From Streptomyces acidiscabies (GTDB lineage: Bacteria > Actinomycetota > Actinomycetes > Streptomycetales > Streptomycetaceae): a stretch of DNA of 64,000 nucleotides. The position numbers and the translations under genes were made by a program. The stretch is from contig NZ_JAGJBY010000002.1 of NCBI RefSeq assembly GCF_020010905.1, forward strand, positions 1,612,001 through 1,676,000. Reading direction: 5' to 3'. Below, piece after piece: positions 43,415 through 52,088 of this stretch; position 1 is the first letter of the stretch; every line of letters starts with the position of its first letter. The notes below the pieces were generated by a model. That model was given only the letters and a program-made list of their open reading frames with translations. It made no database searches and was not told the origin of the DNA.

Positions 43415-44053
43415 TTATTGGCCGGGGGTCAGGAGGCGGGCGGTCGCGGTGGTGGTGCGGGGGCCCACGCCGAGGGCCAGCGCCGCGCGCAGGTCCTCGC
43501 CGGTGTCGACGTCCTGGCGGACCGAGTCGACGGCGGGCAGGAGGAGTTCGGCCGCGCCCGAGGTGCGGTGCAGGAGGCGGGAATCCGGGCCGAATGCGGG
43601 GAGCAGAAGGTGGCCCGCGGTCGCGGCCAGCAAAGTCGTGCCGATCCCCGCGGCATCCGGCAGGAATGCGCGGGGGAATTCGGCGGCGGCATCCAGGACC
43701 CGCGTCAATTCACCGGGGCGCAAAGCCGGGAGATCGGCGTTCAGGGCCGCGAGAGGCGTTTTCGGGCTCACTGCGCGTACGGCGCTCTCCCCGTGCGCCA
43801 GAGCCGCGTTCAGGCCCGCGCGCGGGGTGTCGGGGACGATCCGGGCGCCCAGCGCACCGAGTTCGCGCCCGGCCAGCGGGTCGTCCGTGACGACCGCCAC
43901 ATCCCGTACGGCCGCCGAGGCCAGCGCCGCGGCCACCGTGTCCTGCGCGAAGGCCAGCGCGAGCGCCGGCCGCACCTCGTCGCCCGCTGTGTCCGACAGC
44001 CTGCTCTTGGCGCGCGCGAGGGGTTTCAGGGGGATGACCAACGTCCACTGCAC
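43415..44053 (-). CDS. cofC: Phospholactate/phosphoenolpyruvate guanylyltransferase
   Basis: CofC/FbiD-type nucleotidyltransferase of 212 residues for coenzyme F420 synthesis, joining GMP to 2-phospholactate or phosphoenolpyruvate. Markers: VIPLKPLARAKSRLSD at the N-terminus (nucleotide binding), VTDDPLAG, ALNADLPALRPGEL (metal-binding Asp pair) and C-terminal DVDTGEDL. In actinobacteria the substrate is thought to be phosphoenolpyruvate. GTG 44051-44053 is the start. Confidence 0.85.
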   Translation of the reverse strand: MQWTLVIPLKPLARAKSRLSDTAGDEVRPALALAFAQDTVAAALASAAVRDVAVVTDDPLAGRELGALGARIVPDTPRAGLNAALAHGESAVRAVSPKTPLAALNADLPALRPGELTRVLDAAAEFPRAFLPDAAGIGTTLLAATAGHLLLPAFGPDSRLLHRTSGAAELLLPAVDSVRQDVDTGEDLRAALALGVGPRTTTATARLLTPGQ

Positions 44054-44251
44054 CGGCTTACCGTCCCTTGCTCGTCGCGGTCATTGTCACCCGGCTGCAA
44101 CCTTGCCCATCTGGCGGTTCTTCCTTCGGGGCGTACGGTGTTCTCGACAGGCCGGCCTGCCGGGGCCACACTTGTGCGGCTCCCGGCCGCCGGAACGACG
44201 TGAACAGGCCCGGGGAAGTCCTGGCTCCTGGAGGAAGAGGTAGGTGTCCGC

Positions 44252-45016
44252 GTGCCCCGCCGCAGAATCGGCTTCTGGTACCGCTTCGCCGCGGTGATCT
44301 GCAAACCACTGCTGGTGCCTCTCCTCAAGCGGGACTGGCGCGGAATGGAACACATTCCGGCCGAGGGCGGATTTATCACCGCGGTGAACCACAATTCCCA
44401 CATCGACCCCTTCGCGTACGCGCACTTCCAGTACAACACCGGACGTATGCCGCGTTTCCTGGCGAAGAGCGCCCTTTTCCGGACGGGATTCGTCGGCGCC
44501 TGGATGCGGAACACGCGCCAGGTCCCCGTCTACCGTGAGTCCACCGACGCGCTCAGCGCCTTCCGGGGCGCAGTGGCCGCCGTGGAGCGCGGCGAGTGCG
44601 TGGTGTTCTACCCCGAGGGCACGCTCACCCGCGACCCCGACGGCTGGCCGATGACCGGCAAGACCGGCGCCGCGCGCGTGGCGCTGGAGACGAAGTGCCC
44701 CGTCGTGCCGGTCGCGCAGTGGGGCGTCAACGAGGTGCTGCCGCCGTACGCGAAGAAGCCCGAACTGTTCCCGCGCAAGACCCATCACGTGCTCGCCGGG
44801 CCGCCGTTGGACCTCTCGGTGTACTACGGCAAGGAGATGACCCCCGACCTCCTCAAGGAGGTCACCGAGGTCATCATGGCCGCCATCACACGCCAGTTGG
44901 AGGACATCCGCGGCGAGAAGGCGCCCGAGACGCCGTACGATCCGCGCCGGGAGCGGATCGAGCAGCGGCGCCGTACCGAGGCGCAGCACGGCCACGAAGG
45001 AGAGATCGGCAAGTGA
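44252..45016 (+). CDS. plsC: 1-acyl-sn-glycerol-3-phosphate acyltransferase
   Basis: Membrane-associated acyltransferase of 254 residues that makes phosphatidic acid. The catalytic HX4D is NHNSHIDPF (about residue 48), and the lysophosphatidate-binding motif FYPEGTLTRD follows (about 118). Ends with a basic tail. GTG 44252 follows GGAAGAGG. It overlaps gpsA by 4 nt (GTGA), so the two phospholipid-precursor genes are translationally coupled. Confidence 0.9.
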   Translation: MPRRRIGFWYRFAAVICKPLLVPLLKRDWRGMEHIPAEGGFITAVNHNSHIDPFAYAHFQYNTGRMPRFLAKSALFRTGFVGAWMRNTRQVPVYRESTDALSAFRGAVAAVERGECVVFYPEGTLTRDPDGWPMTGKTGAARVALETKCPVVPVAQWGVNEVLPPYAKKPELFPRKTHHVLAGPPLDLSVYYGKEMTPDLLKEVTEVIMAAITRQLEDIRGEKAPETPYDPRRERIEQRRRTEAQHGHEGEIGK

Positions 45017-46023
45017 GCGAGCCCGTCAAGGCGGCAGTCCTCAGCGCAGGTTCATGGGGGACGGCGTTCGCCGTGGTCCTCGCGGACGCGGGCTGCGAGG
45101 TGACGTTGTGGGCGCGGCGCCCCGAGGTCGCCGAAGCCATCAACTCGGCGCGGCAGAACCCCGATTACTTCCCCGGGCTCGAACTCCCCACGCGGGTACG
45201 GGCGACCACGGACCCCGCCGAGGCCATGGCCGGCGCCGACTTCACCGTCCTGTCGGTGCCCTCGCAGACGCTGCGCGCCAACTTGGCCGACTGGACACCC
45301 CTGTTGGCGCCCGACACGGTCCTCGTCTCCCTCATGAAGGGCGTCGAACTCGGCACGACCATGCGCATGAGCGAGGTCATCCAGGACGTCACCAAGGTCG
45401 CCGCCGAGCGCATCGCCGTCGTCACCGGGCCCAACCTCGCGCGCGAGATCGCGTCCCGGATGCCGGCCGCCGCCGTCGTCGCCGCCACCGACGAGGCGGT
45501 CGCCCAGCGCCTCCAACTCGCCTGCCACACGCCGTACTTCCGGCCCTACACCAACACGGACGTGGTCGGCTGCGAACTCGGCGGCGCCGTCAAGAACGTC
45601 ATCGGCCTCGCGGTCGGCATCGCCGACGGCATGGGCCTGGGCGACAACGCGAAGGGCTCGCTCATCACGCGCGGCCTCGCGGAGACGACGCGGCTCGGCC
45701 TCGCGATGGGCGCCGACCCGCTGACCTTCGCCGGGCTCGCGGGCCTCGGCGACCTCGTCGCCACGTGCTCCTCGCCGCTCTCCCGCAACCACACCTTCGG
45801 CACCAACCTCGGCAAGGGCATGACCCTCCAGGAGACGATCGCGGTCACCAAGCAGACCGCCGAGGGCGTCAAGTCCTGCCAGTCCGTACTGGACTTGGCC
45901 CACCGTCACGGCGTCGACATGCCCATCACGGAGACGGTCGTCGACATCGTCCACGAGGCGAAGCCGCCGGTGGTGGCGCTGAAGGAACTGATGTCGAGGA
46001 GCGCGAAGCCGGAACGGCGGTAG
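45013..46023 (+). CDS. gpsA: Glycerol-3-phosphate dehydrogenase (NAD(P)+)
   Basis: Dehydrogenase of 336 residues that supplies glycerol-3-phosphate for phospholipids. Rossmann motif VLSAGSWGTAFAVVLADAG (residue 7), TGPNLAREIA, catalytic Lys in GCELGGAVKNVIGLAVG, and GLAGLGDLVATC. GTG 45013 overlaps the plsC stop. The next gene, ddl, begins 95 nt downstream. Confidence 0.97.
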   Translation: MSEPVKAAVLSAGSWGTAFAVVLADAGCEVTLWARRPEVAEAINSARQNPDYFPGLELPTRVRATTDPAEAMAGADFTVLSVPSQTLRANLADWTPLLAPDTVLVSLMKGVELGTTMRMSEVIQDVTKVAAERIAVVTGPNLAREIASRMPAAAVVAATDEAVAQRLQLACHTPYFRPYTNTDVVGCELGGAVKNVIGLAVGIADGMGLGDNAKGSLITRGLAETTRLGLAMGADPLTFAGLAGLGDLVATCSSPLSRNHTFGTNLGKGMTLQETIAVTKQTAEGVKSCQSVLDLAHRHGVDMPITETVVDIVHEAKPPVVALKELMSRSAKPERR

Positions 46024-46118
46024 GCGACGCGACGTACCGCGAACGCCCCGCGACGCTCAGCTACAGCGGGGTGGTGGACGCTGACTCGGCGGCTACCAAC
46101 GGGTACTCTCGTCGCGAT

Positions 46119-47273
46119 ATGAGCACCGAGAACCTTCCCCAGAGCCCCGAGTCTCAGCCCGCGCGCAAGCCGCGTGTGGCCGTCGTGTTCGGCGGGCGCA
46201 GTTCCGAGCACGGGATCTCCGTGGTGACCGCGGGCGCCGTGCTGCGGGCTCTCGACCGGGACAAGTACGACGTGCTGCCGATCGGCATCACGCGGGAGGG
46301 CCGCTGGATGCTCACGGCGGACGCGCCGGAGCGGATGGCGATCGAGGAGCGCCGCACCCCCGAGGTCGCCGACCTCGCGGAGGGCGGCGACGGCGGCGTG
46401 GTGCTCCCGCTGGACCCCGCGAGCCGCGAAGTCGTCTACAGCGAACCGGGATCCGTGCCGAAGGCGCTCGGCGAGGTCGATGTCGTCTTCCCGGTGCTGC
46501 ACGGCCCGTACGGCGAGGACGGCACGCTCCAGGGGATGCTGGAGCTGTCCGGTGTGCCGTACGTCGGCGCCGGGGTGCTCGCGTCCGCCGTCGGCCAGGA
46601 CAAGGAGTACATGAAGCGCGTCTTCACCTCCTTCGGCCTCGCGGTCGGCCCCTACCTGGTGGTCCGGCCCCGCGAGTGGGCGCAGGACGAGTCCGGGGCC
46701 CGCAAGCGGATCGCCGGGTTCGCGGCGGACCACGGCTGGCCGCTGTTCGTGAAGCCCGCCCGCGCCGGGTCCTCCATCGGCATCACGAAGGTCGACGACG
46801 CCGCCGGGCTCGACGAGGCCATCGCCGAGGCGCAGCGCCACGACCCCAAGATCCTGATCGAGGCCGCCGTCAAGGGCCGCGAGATCGAGTGCGGCGTCCT
46901 GGAGTTCGAGGACGGCCCCCGCGCCTCGGTCCCCGCGGAGATCCCTTCCGCGCACGCCTACTACGACTTCGAGTCCAAGTACATCGACTCGGTCCCCGGC
47001 ATCGTCCCGGCCCCCCTGGCCCCCGAACAGACCGCCGAGGTCCGCGACTTGGCCGTCCAGGCCTTCGACGCGGCGTCCTGCGAGGGCCTGGTCCGCGCCG
47101 ACTTCTTCCTCACGGACTCCGGCGAATTCATCATCAACGAGATCAACACGATGCCCGGCTTCACGCCGATCTCGATGTACCCGAAGATGTGGGAGGAGAC
47201 GGGGGTGGCGTACGGCGAGCTGGTGGACCGCCTGATCCAGGCGGCCCTGCGTCGCTCCACCGGACTTCGTTAG
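46119..47273 (+). CDS. ddl: D-alanine--D-alanine ligase
   Basis: ATP-grasp ligase of 384 residues that makes the D-Ala-D-Ala dipeptide of peptidoglycan precursors. VVFGGRSSEHGISVVTA (residue 22), the ATP-binding KPARAGSSIGITK, ADFFLTDSGEF and INEINTMPGFTPISMYP are diagnostic. TACTCT at 46104-46109 near the ATG suggests a promoter with a very short leader. Only 2 nt separate its stop from the convergent lipoprotein gene. Confidence 0.97.
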   Translation: MSTENLPQSPESQPARKPRVAVVFGGRSSEHGISVVTAGAVLRALDRDKYDVLPIGITREGRWMLTADAPERMAIEERRTPEVADLAEGGDGGVVLPLDPASREVVYSEPGSVPKALGEVDVVFPVLHGPYGEDGTLQGMLELSGVPYVGAGVLASAVGQDKEYMKRVFTSFGLAVGPYLVVRPREWAQDESGARKRIAGFAADHGWPLFVKPARAGSSIGITKVDDAAGLDEAIAEAQRHDPKILIEAAVKGREIECGVLEFEDGPRASVPAEIPSAHAYYDFESKYIDSVPGIVPAPLAPEQTAEVRDLAVQAFDAASCEGLVRADFFLTDSGEFIINEINTMPGFTPISMYPKMWEETGVAYGELVDRLIQAALRRSTGLR

Positions 47274-47275
47274 TT

Positions 47276-47755
47276 CTAGTCGGCGATCCCCTCAGGCACC
47301 GTCTTCTTCATCGCCGGTGCCAGATCGATCAGCGGCGACATCCCCTCCGCCGCCCGCGACTTGGGCAACGTCACCTCGACGTACACCACCCGCAGCGCGC
47401 TGGTGAAACGCACCGTGCCGTTGTCCTGCTTCTCGACCAGCCACCCCACCCCGTCGGCCTCACCAGCGTCCACATCGGTCTCGTCCATCTTCGGCGGCTT
47501 CACCACACCGCACCGCAGTATGATCGCCGGGTCTCCCCAGCCCGCGGTCAGCGGCGACGCGGGCTCGGGGTCCCGCCGCTGAAGGCCGTCCACCTCGGAA
47601 GGCAGCGCGGCGTCCAGCTTCCGGCATATCTCCGCGGCTTTCGCGGACGGACTGGGAACCGGGGCCGGCGCGCTGTCGTCTGCCGATGAGCAGCCTGCGG
47701 CGCACAGCAGGGCGAGGGCGGACAGACCACTGAGCCGGTGACGGAAGAAGTTCAC
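47276..47755 (-). CDS. Lipoprotein, DUF3515 type
   Basis: A 159-residue exported lipoprotein: signal peptide MNFFRHRLSGLSALALLCAA then the lipobox LCAAGC with Cys at about residue 22. A Ser/Pro-rich linker leads to a domain with CRKLDAALPSEVDGL, GWGDPAIILRCGV and a TALRVVYVEVTLP-like strand, matching DUF3515. Function unknown. GTG start at 47753-47755. Confidence 0.85.
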   Translation of the reverse strand: MNFFRHRLSGLSALALLCAAGCSSADDSAPAPVPSPSAKAAEICRKLDAALPSEVDGLQRRDPEPASPLTAGWGDPAIILRCGVVKPPKMDETDVDAGEADGVGWLVEKQDNGTVRFTSALRVVYVEVTLPKSRAAEGMSPLIDLAPAMKKTVPEGIAD

Positions 47756-47775
47756 CGGCCAAGGGTAGACGGGGG

Positions 47776-48009
47776 CTAGAGATGGACGACGGGGCAGGTC
47801 AGGGTCCGGGTGATCCCCTCCACCTGCTGCACCTTGGCGACCACCATCCGCCCGAGGTCGTCGACCGTGTCCGCCTGGGCCCGCACGATCACGTCGTACG
47901 GCCCCGTCACGTCCTCGGCCTGGACGACGCCAGGGATCGCTCCGATCATCTCGGCGACGGTCGACGCCTTGCCGACCTCCGTCTGGATCAGGATGTACGC
48001 CTGTACCAC
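47776..48009 (-). CDS. Stand-alone Lrp/AsnC ligand-binding domain protein
   Basis: A 77-residue protein (VVQAYILIQTEVGKASTVAE ... TLTCPVVHL) that is a complete RAM-type ligand-binding domain without any DNA-binding helix-turn-helix. Such stand-alone domains bind amino acids and oligomerise, sometimes modulating full-length Lrp paralogues. GTG 48007-48009 follows GGAGG (48014-48018). The longer frame upstream is not supported. Confidence 0.88.
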   Translation of the reverse strand: MVQAYILIQTEVGKASTVAEMIGAIPGVVQAEDVTGPYDVIVRAQADTVDDLGRMVVAKVQQVEGITRTLTCPVVHL

Positions 48010-48206
48010 GGAACCTCCAGGGCGGCCACGAGGATCATGTGGGGAAAAGGAACGCCACGGTATCGCGTCGCCGCGCGCCGAGGGGAGACCCGCGACCCCC
48101 GCGCCGGGGAGCGGGCGGGACAGAAACTGACGGCTCCCTCGACCGTATCGAGGACACTGGTCCCGCGCGACCGGGCGCGGACAGGCAGAGAAGGGGCTCA
48201 AGGGCG

Positions 48207-49165
48207 ATGAAGGGCACTGTCGGCGAGCTGGGCGAGTTCGGGCTCATCCGTGAGCTCACCTCCCGGCTCACCACCACCCCGGCGGTCCGCGTCGGCCCGG
48301 GGGACGACGCCGCGGTGGTCGCCGCGCCCGACCGCAGGGTCGTGGCCAGCACGGACATCCTGCTGGAGGGCCGGCACTTCCGCCGGGACTGGTCGACCGC
48401 GTACGACGTGGGCCGCAAGGCCGCCGCCCAGAACCTCGCCGACATCGCCGCGATGGGCGCCGTACCGACCGCGCTGCTGCTCGGCCTCGTCGTCCCGGCG
48501 GAGCTGCCGGTGACCTGGCCGACGGAGCTGATGGACGGCATCCGGGACGAGTGCCAGGTCGCGGGCGCCTCCGTGGTCGGCGGGGACGTCGTACGCGGCG
48601 ACACGATCATGGTGTCGATCACCGCGCTCGGCGACCTGCGCGGCCAGGAGCCGATCATCCGGGGCGGCGCGCAGCCCGGCGACCTGGTCGCGGTGACCGG
48701 CTGGCTGGGCTGGTCGGCGGCCGGGTACGCGGTCCTCGCGCGGGGCTTCCGCTCGCCGCGCGCCTTCGTGGAGGCGCACCGCCGCCCGGAACCGCCGTAC
48801 CACGCGGGCCCGGCGGCAGCCAGGCTCGGCGCGACCGCGATGTGCGACGTGAGCGACGGACTGATCGCCGACCTCGGGCACATCGCCGAGGCCAGCAAGG
48901 TACGGATCGACATCCGCTCCGAGTCCATCGACATCCCCACGCAGATGAACGACATCGGCCACGCGGTCGGCGTCGACCCCATCCAGTGGGTGCTGACCGG
49001 GGGAGAGGACCACGCGATCGTCGCGACGTTCCCGCCGGACGTGAAGCTCCCCGCCCGCTGGAAGGTCATCGGCGAGGTCCTCGGCCCCTCCGCGCTGCCC
49101 CAGGTGACCGTCGACGGCGCGCCCTGGACGCGGCAGGGCGGCTGGGACCACTTCGGGGACGTCGA

Positions 49166-49169
<4 letters not shown>
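48207..49169 (+). CDS. thiL: Thiamine-monophosphate kinase
   Basis: PurM-like ATP-dependent kinase of 320 residues that makes thiamine diphosphate from the monophosphate. Conserved VGPGDDAAVV (residue 31), STDILLEGRHF, GGDVVRGD, AMCDVSDGLIADL and TGGEDHAIVATFP. ATG 48207. The stop overlaps thiD by 4 nt. Confidence 0.96.
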
Positions 49170-49951
<782 letters not shown>

Positions 49952-49955
49952 ATGT

Positions 49956-49995
49956 GCAGAAAGCCGATCCACCCGAAGGTGGATCGGCTTTCTGC
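49956..49995. terminator. Strong bidirectional terminator between thiD and rpmB
   Basis: A perfect 18-bp stem (49956-49973 with 49978-49995) and a CGAA tetraloop between convergent genes, the longest hairpin in the window. Confidence 0.9.
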
Positions 49996-50033
49996 GGCGA
50001 ACCAGCAGTGGCCACGCGCTCAGCGGCGAAGCG

Positions 50034-50219
50034 TCAGCGCGAAACCTTGCCGGCCTTGATGCACGAGGTGCATGCGTTCACGCGCTTCGGCGTCCCGCTG
50101 ACCACAGTACGAACGCGCTGGATGTTCGGGTTCCAGCGACGGGACGTACGGCGGTGCGAGTGCGAGATGTTGTTGCCGAAGCCCGGACCCTTGCCGCAGA
50201 CGTCGCAGTTGGCAGCCAC
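50034..50219 (-). CDS. rpmB: 50S ribosomal protein L28
   Basis: L28 of 61 residues: MAANCDVCGKGPGFGNNISHSHRRT and C-terminal VNACTSCIKAGKVSR. It keeps both CxxC pairs, so it is the zinc-binding (C+) form. GTG 50217-50219 follows GGAG with 5-nt spacing. Confidence 0.97.
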   Translation of the reverse strand: MAANCDVCGKGPGFGNNISHSHRRTSRRWNPNIQRVRTVVSGTPKRVNACTSCIKAGKVSR

Positions 50220-50254
50220 CGGTCACTCCAAAGACTTCAGATGCACTTACGGAT

Positions 50255-50274
50255 GATCCCGGCATGCCGGGATC
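50255..50274. promoter_or_regulatory. Perfect 20-bp palindrome upstream of rpmB
   Basis: GATCCCGGCATGCCGGGATC is fully symmetric. It lies 36-55 nt upstream of the rpmB start on the minus strand and 149 nt upstream of the divergent DAK2 gene. It could be an operator or a hairpin in the rpmB leader. Confidence 0.45.
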
Positions 50275-50360
50275 GAGATCGAGGATCTGGAAGTGGCGGT
50301 GCCGGGGGAAAAGGCCCGATCGGATCGGGCAACCGGAGCAGCATACAACGACCGCTCCCG

Positions 50361-50391
50361 TTGAACGAAACTACCACGATCGGTCTACGCT
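50361..50391 (+). promoter_or_regulatory. Candidate promoter of the DAK2 gene
   Basis: TTGAAC (50361-50366) and TACGCT (50386-50391) are 19 bp apart, 32 nt upstream of the GTG start at 50423. Confidence 0.45.
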
Positions 50392-50422
50392 GCGTCCAAT
50401 CCAGCAGCTCAGGGAGGCGCAG

Positions 50423-52087
50423 GTGGCGCAGGTGCCGCAGACATTCCTCGATGCTCTCGCGGTGCGCACCTGGTGCGGTCTCGCGCTGGCCGCCCTCGGC
50501 GGGGCCCGCGAGGAGATCGACGCGATCAACGTCTACCCCGTCGCGGACGGGGACACCGGCACCAACCTGTACCTGACGCTCGAATCCGCCGCGACCGCCG
50601 TGGAGGCCGTGTTCGCGGCCCACGAGCCCGGAACACCCTCCCTCGCCGACGCCGCGCACGCGATGGCGCACGGCGCGCTCATAGGCGCGCGCGGGAACTC
50701 CGGCACGATCCTCGCCCAGCTCCTGCGCGGCATGTCCCAGGTCCTCGCCGCCGACGGTGACGCCTCTCACACCGACGGCCCCGGCCTCGGCCTCGCCCTG
50801 CGCAGCGCCGCCGCCCTCGCCCGCCAGGCCGTCGCCCACCCCGTCGAGGGCACCGTCCTGACCGTCGCCACGGCCGCCGCCGACGCCGCCTGCGGGGACG
50901 ACGGCGACTGCGGCTCCGTCGCCCGCGCGGCCTATCGGGGGGCGTGCACGGCCCTGGCGGCCACACCCGGGCAGCTCGCGGTCCTTCAGGACGCGGGGGT
51001 CGTGGACGCGGGCGGGCGGGGGCTGGTGGCGGTGCTGGGGGCGCTGGTGGAGACGTTCACGGGGGAGGCACCCGCGCGCGGGGGAGCGGTGGGGGTGACG
51101 AGCGCCGGGATCGGGGTTCCCGCGCGCGTGCGGGACGAGGGCTCGGGGTGCGCCGAGGGGGACGGGCCCGCCTTCGAGGTCATCTACCTCCTGGAGGCCG
51201 GGGACGCGGCCGTCGCCCGCCTCAGGACGCGGCTGGACGCGCTGGGGGACTCCCTGGTCGTCGTCGGCGGGGACGGGCTGTGGAACGTGCACGTGCACGT
51301 GGACGACGCCGGGGCCGCCGTCGAGGCCGGGGTCGAGGCGGGACGGCCGTACCGGATCCGGATCACCCACTTCGGCGCCGGGGACGCGCACACCGCGCGC
51401 GGGGAACGGGCGCCGCGCGAACGCGTCCAGCGCGCCGTGGTGGCCGTCGTGCCGGGGGAGGGGCTCGCGGGGCTGTACGCGGAGGCGGGGGCGACGACCG
51501 TGCTGGCCAGGCCGGGGGAGCCGCCCGCCAGTGGCGAGCTGGTCGAGGCCGTCCGGCGTGCGCACGCGCGCGAGGTCGTGCTCCTGCCCAACGACGCCGA
51601 CCTGCGCCACACGGCCGCAGCCGCTGCCGAGCAGTCCCGTACGGAGGGCATCCGGGTCGCCCTGATCCCGACCCGCTCGGCGGTCCAGGGCATCGCCGCC
51701 CTCGCCGTCCACGAACCCGACCGGCGCTTCGACGAGGACGTCGTCTCCATGACCTCCGCCGCCGGCGCGACCCGCTACGCCGAGGTCACCGTCGCCGAAC
51801 GCCAGTCCTGGACCATGGCCGGGATCTGCCAGGCCGGCGACGTCCTCGGCCTCGTCGACGGAGACGTCGCCGTCATCGGCACGGACGTCACCGACACGGC
51901 CCGCGAGGTCCTCGACCGGATGCTCTCGGCGGGCGGCGAACTCGTCACCCTCGTCCTCGGCGACGACGCCCCCGACACGATCGCCGACCAGCTGGAGACC
52001 CGCGTACGGGAGGCGTACCTGGCGGTCGACACGGTCGTCTACCGGGGTGGCCGCCAGGGCTCCCTGCTGCTGATCGGCGTCGAGTAG
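50423..52087 (+). CDS. DAK2-domain protein (FakA-like)
   Basis: A 554-residue protein. The N-terminal DAK2 kinase domain carries INVYPVADGDTGTNL (residue 33, ATP/magnesium Asp cluster), GARGNSGTILAQLLRGM and DAGGRGLVAVLGAL; the middle and C-terminal parts resemble the domains found in FakA, which phosphorylates fatty acids bound to a FakB/DegV partner. No FakB gene is in the window. GTG 50423 follows AGGGAGG with 5-nt spacing. Commonly found near recG in actinobacteria, as here. A direct fatty-acid kinase role is inferred. Confidence 0.85.
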   Translation: MAQVPQTFLDALAVRTWCGLALAALGGAREEIDAINVYPVADGDTGTNLYLTLESAATAVEAVFAAHEPGTPSLADAAHAMAHGALIGARGNSGTILAQLLRGMSQVLAADGDASHTDGPGLGLALRSAAALARQAVAHPVEGTVLTVATAAADAACGDDGDCGSVARAAYRGACTALAATPGQLAVLQDAGVVDAGGRGLVAVLGALVETFTGEAPARGGAVGVTSAGIGVPARVRDEGSGCAEGDGPAFEVIYLLEAGDAAVARLRTRLDALGDSLVVVGGDGLWNVHVHVDDAGAAVEAGVEAGRPYRIRITHFGAGDAHTARGERAPRERVQRAVVAVVPGEGLAGLYAEAGATTVLARPGEPPASGELVEAVRRAHAREVVLLPNDADLRHTAAAAAEQSRTEGIRVALIPTRSAVQGIAALAVHEPDRRFDEDVVSMTSAAGATRYAEVTVAERQSWTMAGICQAGDVLGLVDGDVAVIGTDVTDTAREVLDRMLSAGGELVTLVLGDDAPDTIADQLETRVREAYLAVDTVVYRGGRQGSLLLIGVE

Positions 52088-52088
52088 C

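Noticed and set aside
48039..48206. Extended N-terminus of ThiL from an upstream in-frame GTG
   Set aside because: The extra residues are Arg/Pro/Gly-rich and unlike the family, whose N-terminus matches the ATG at 48207.
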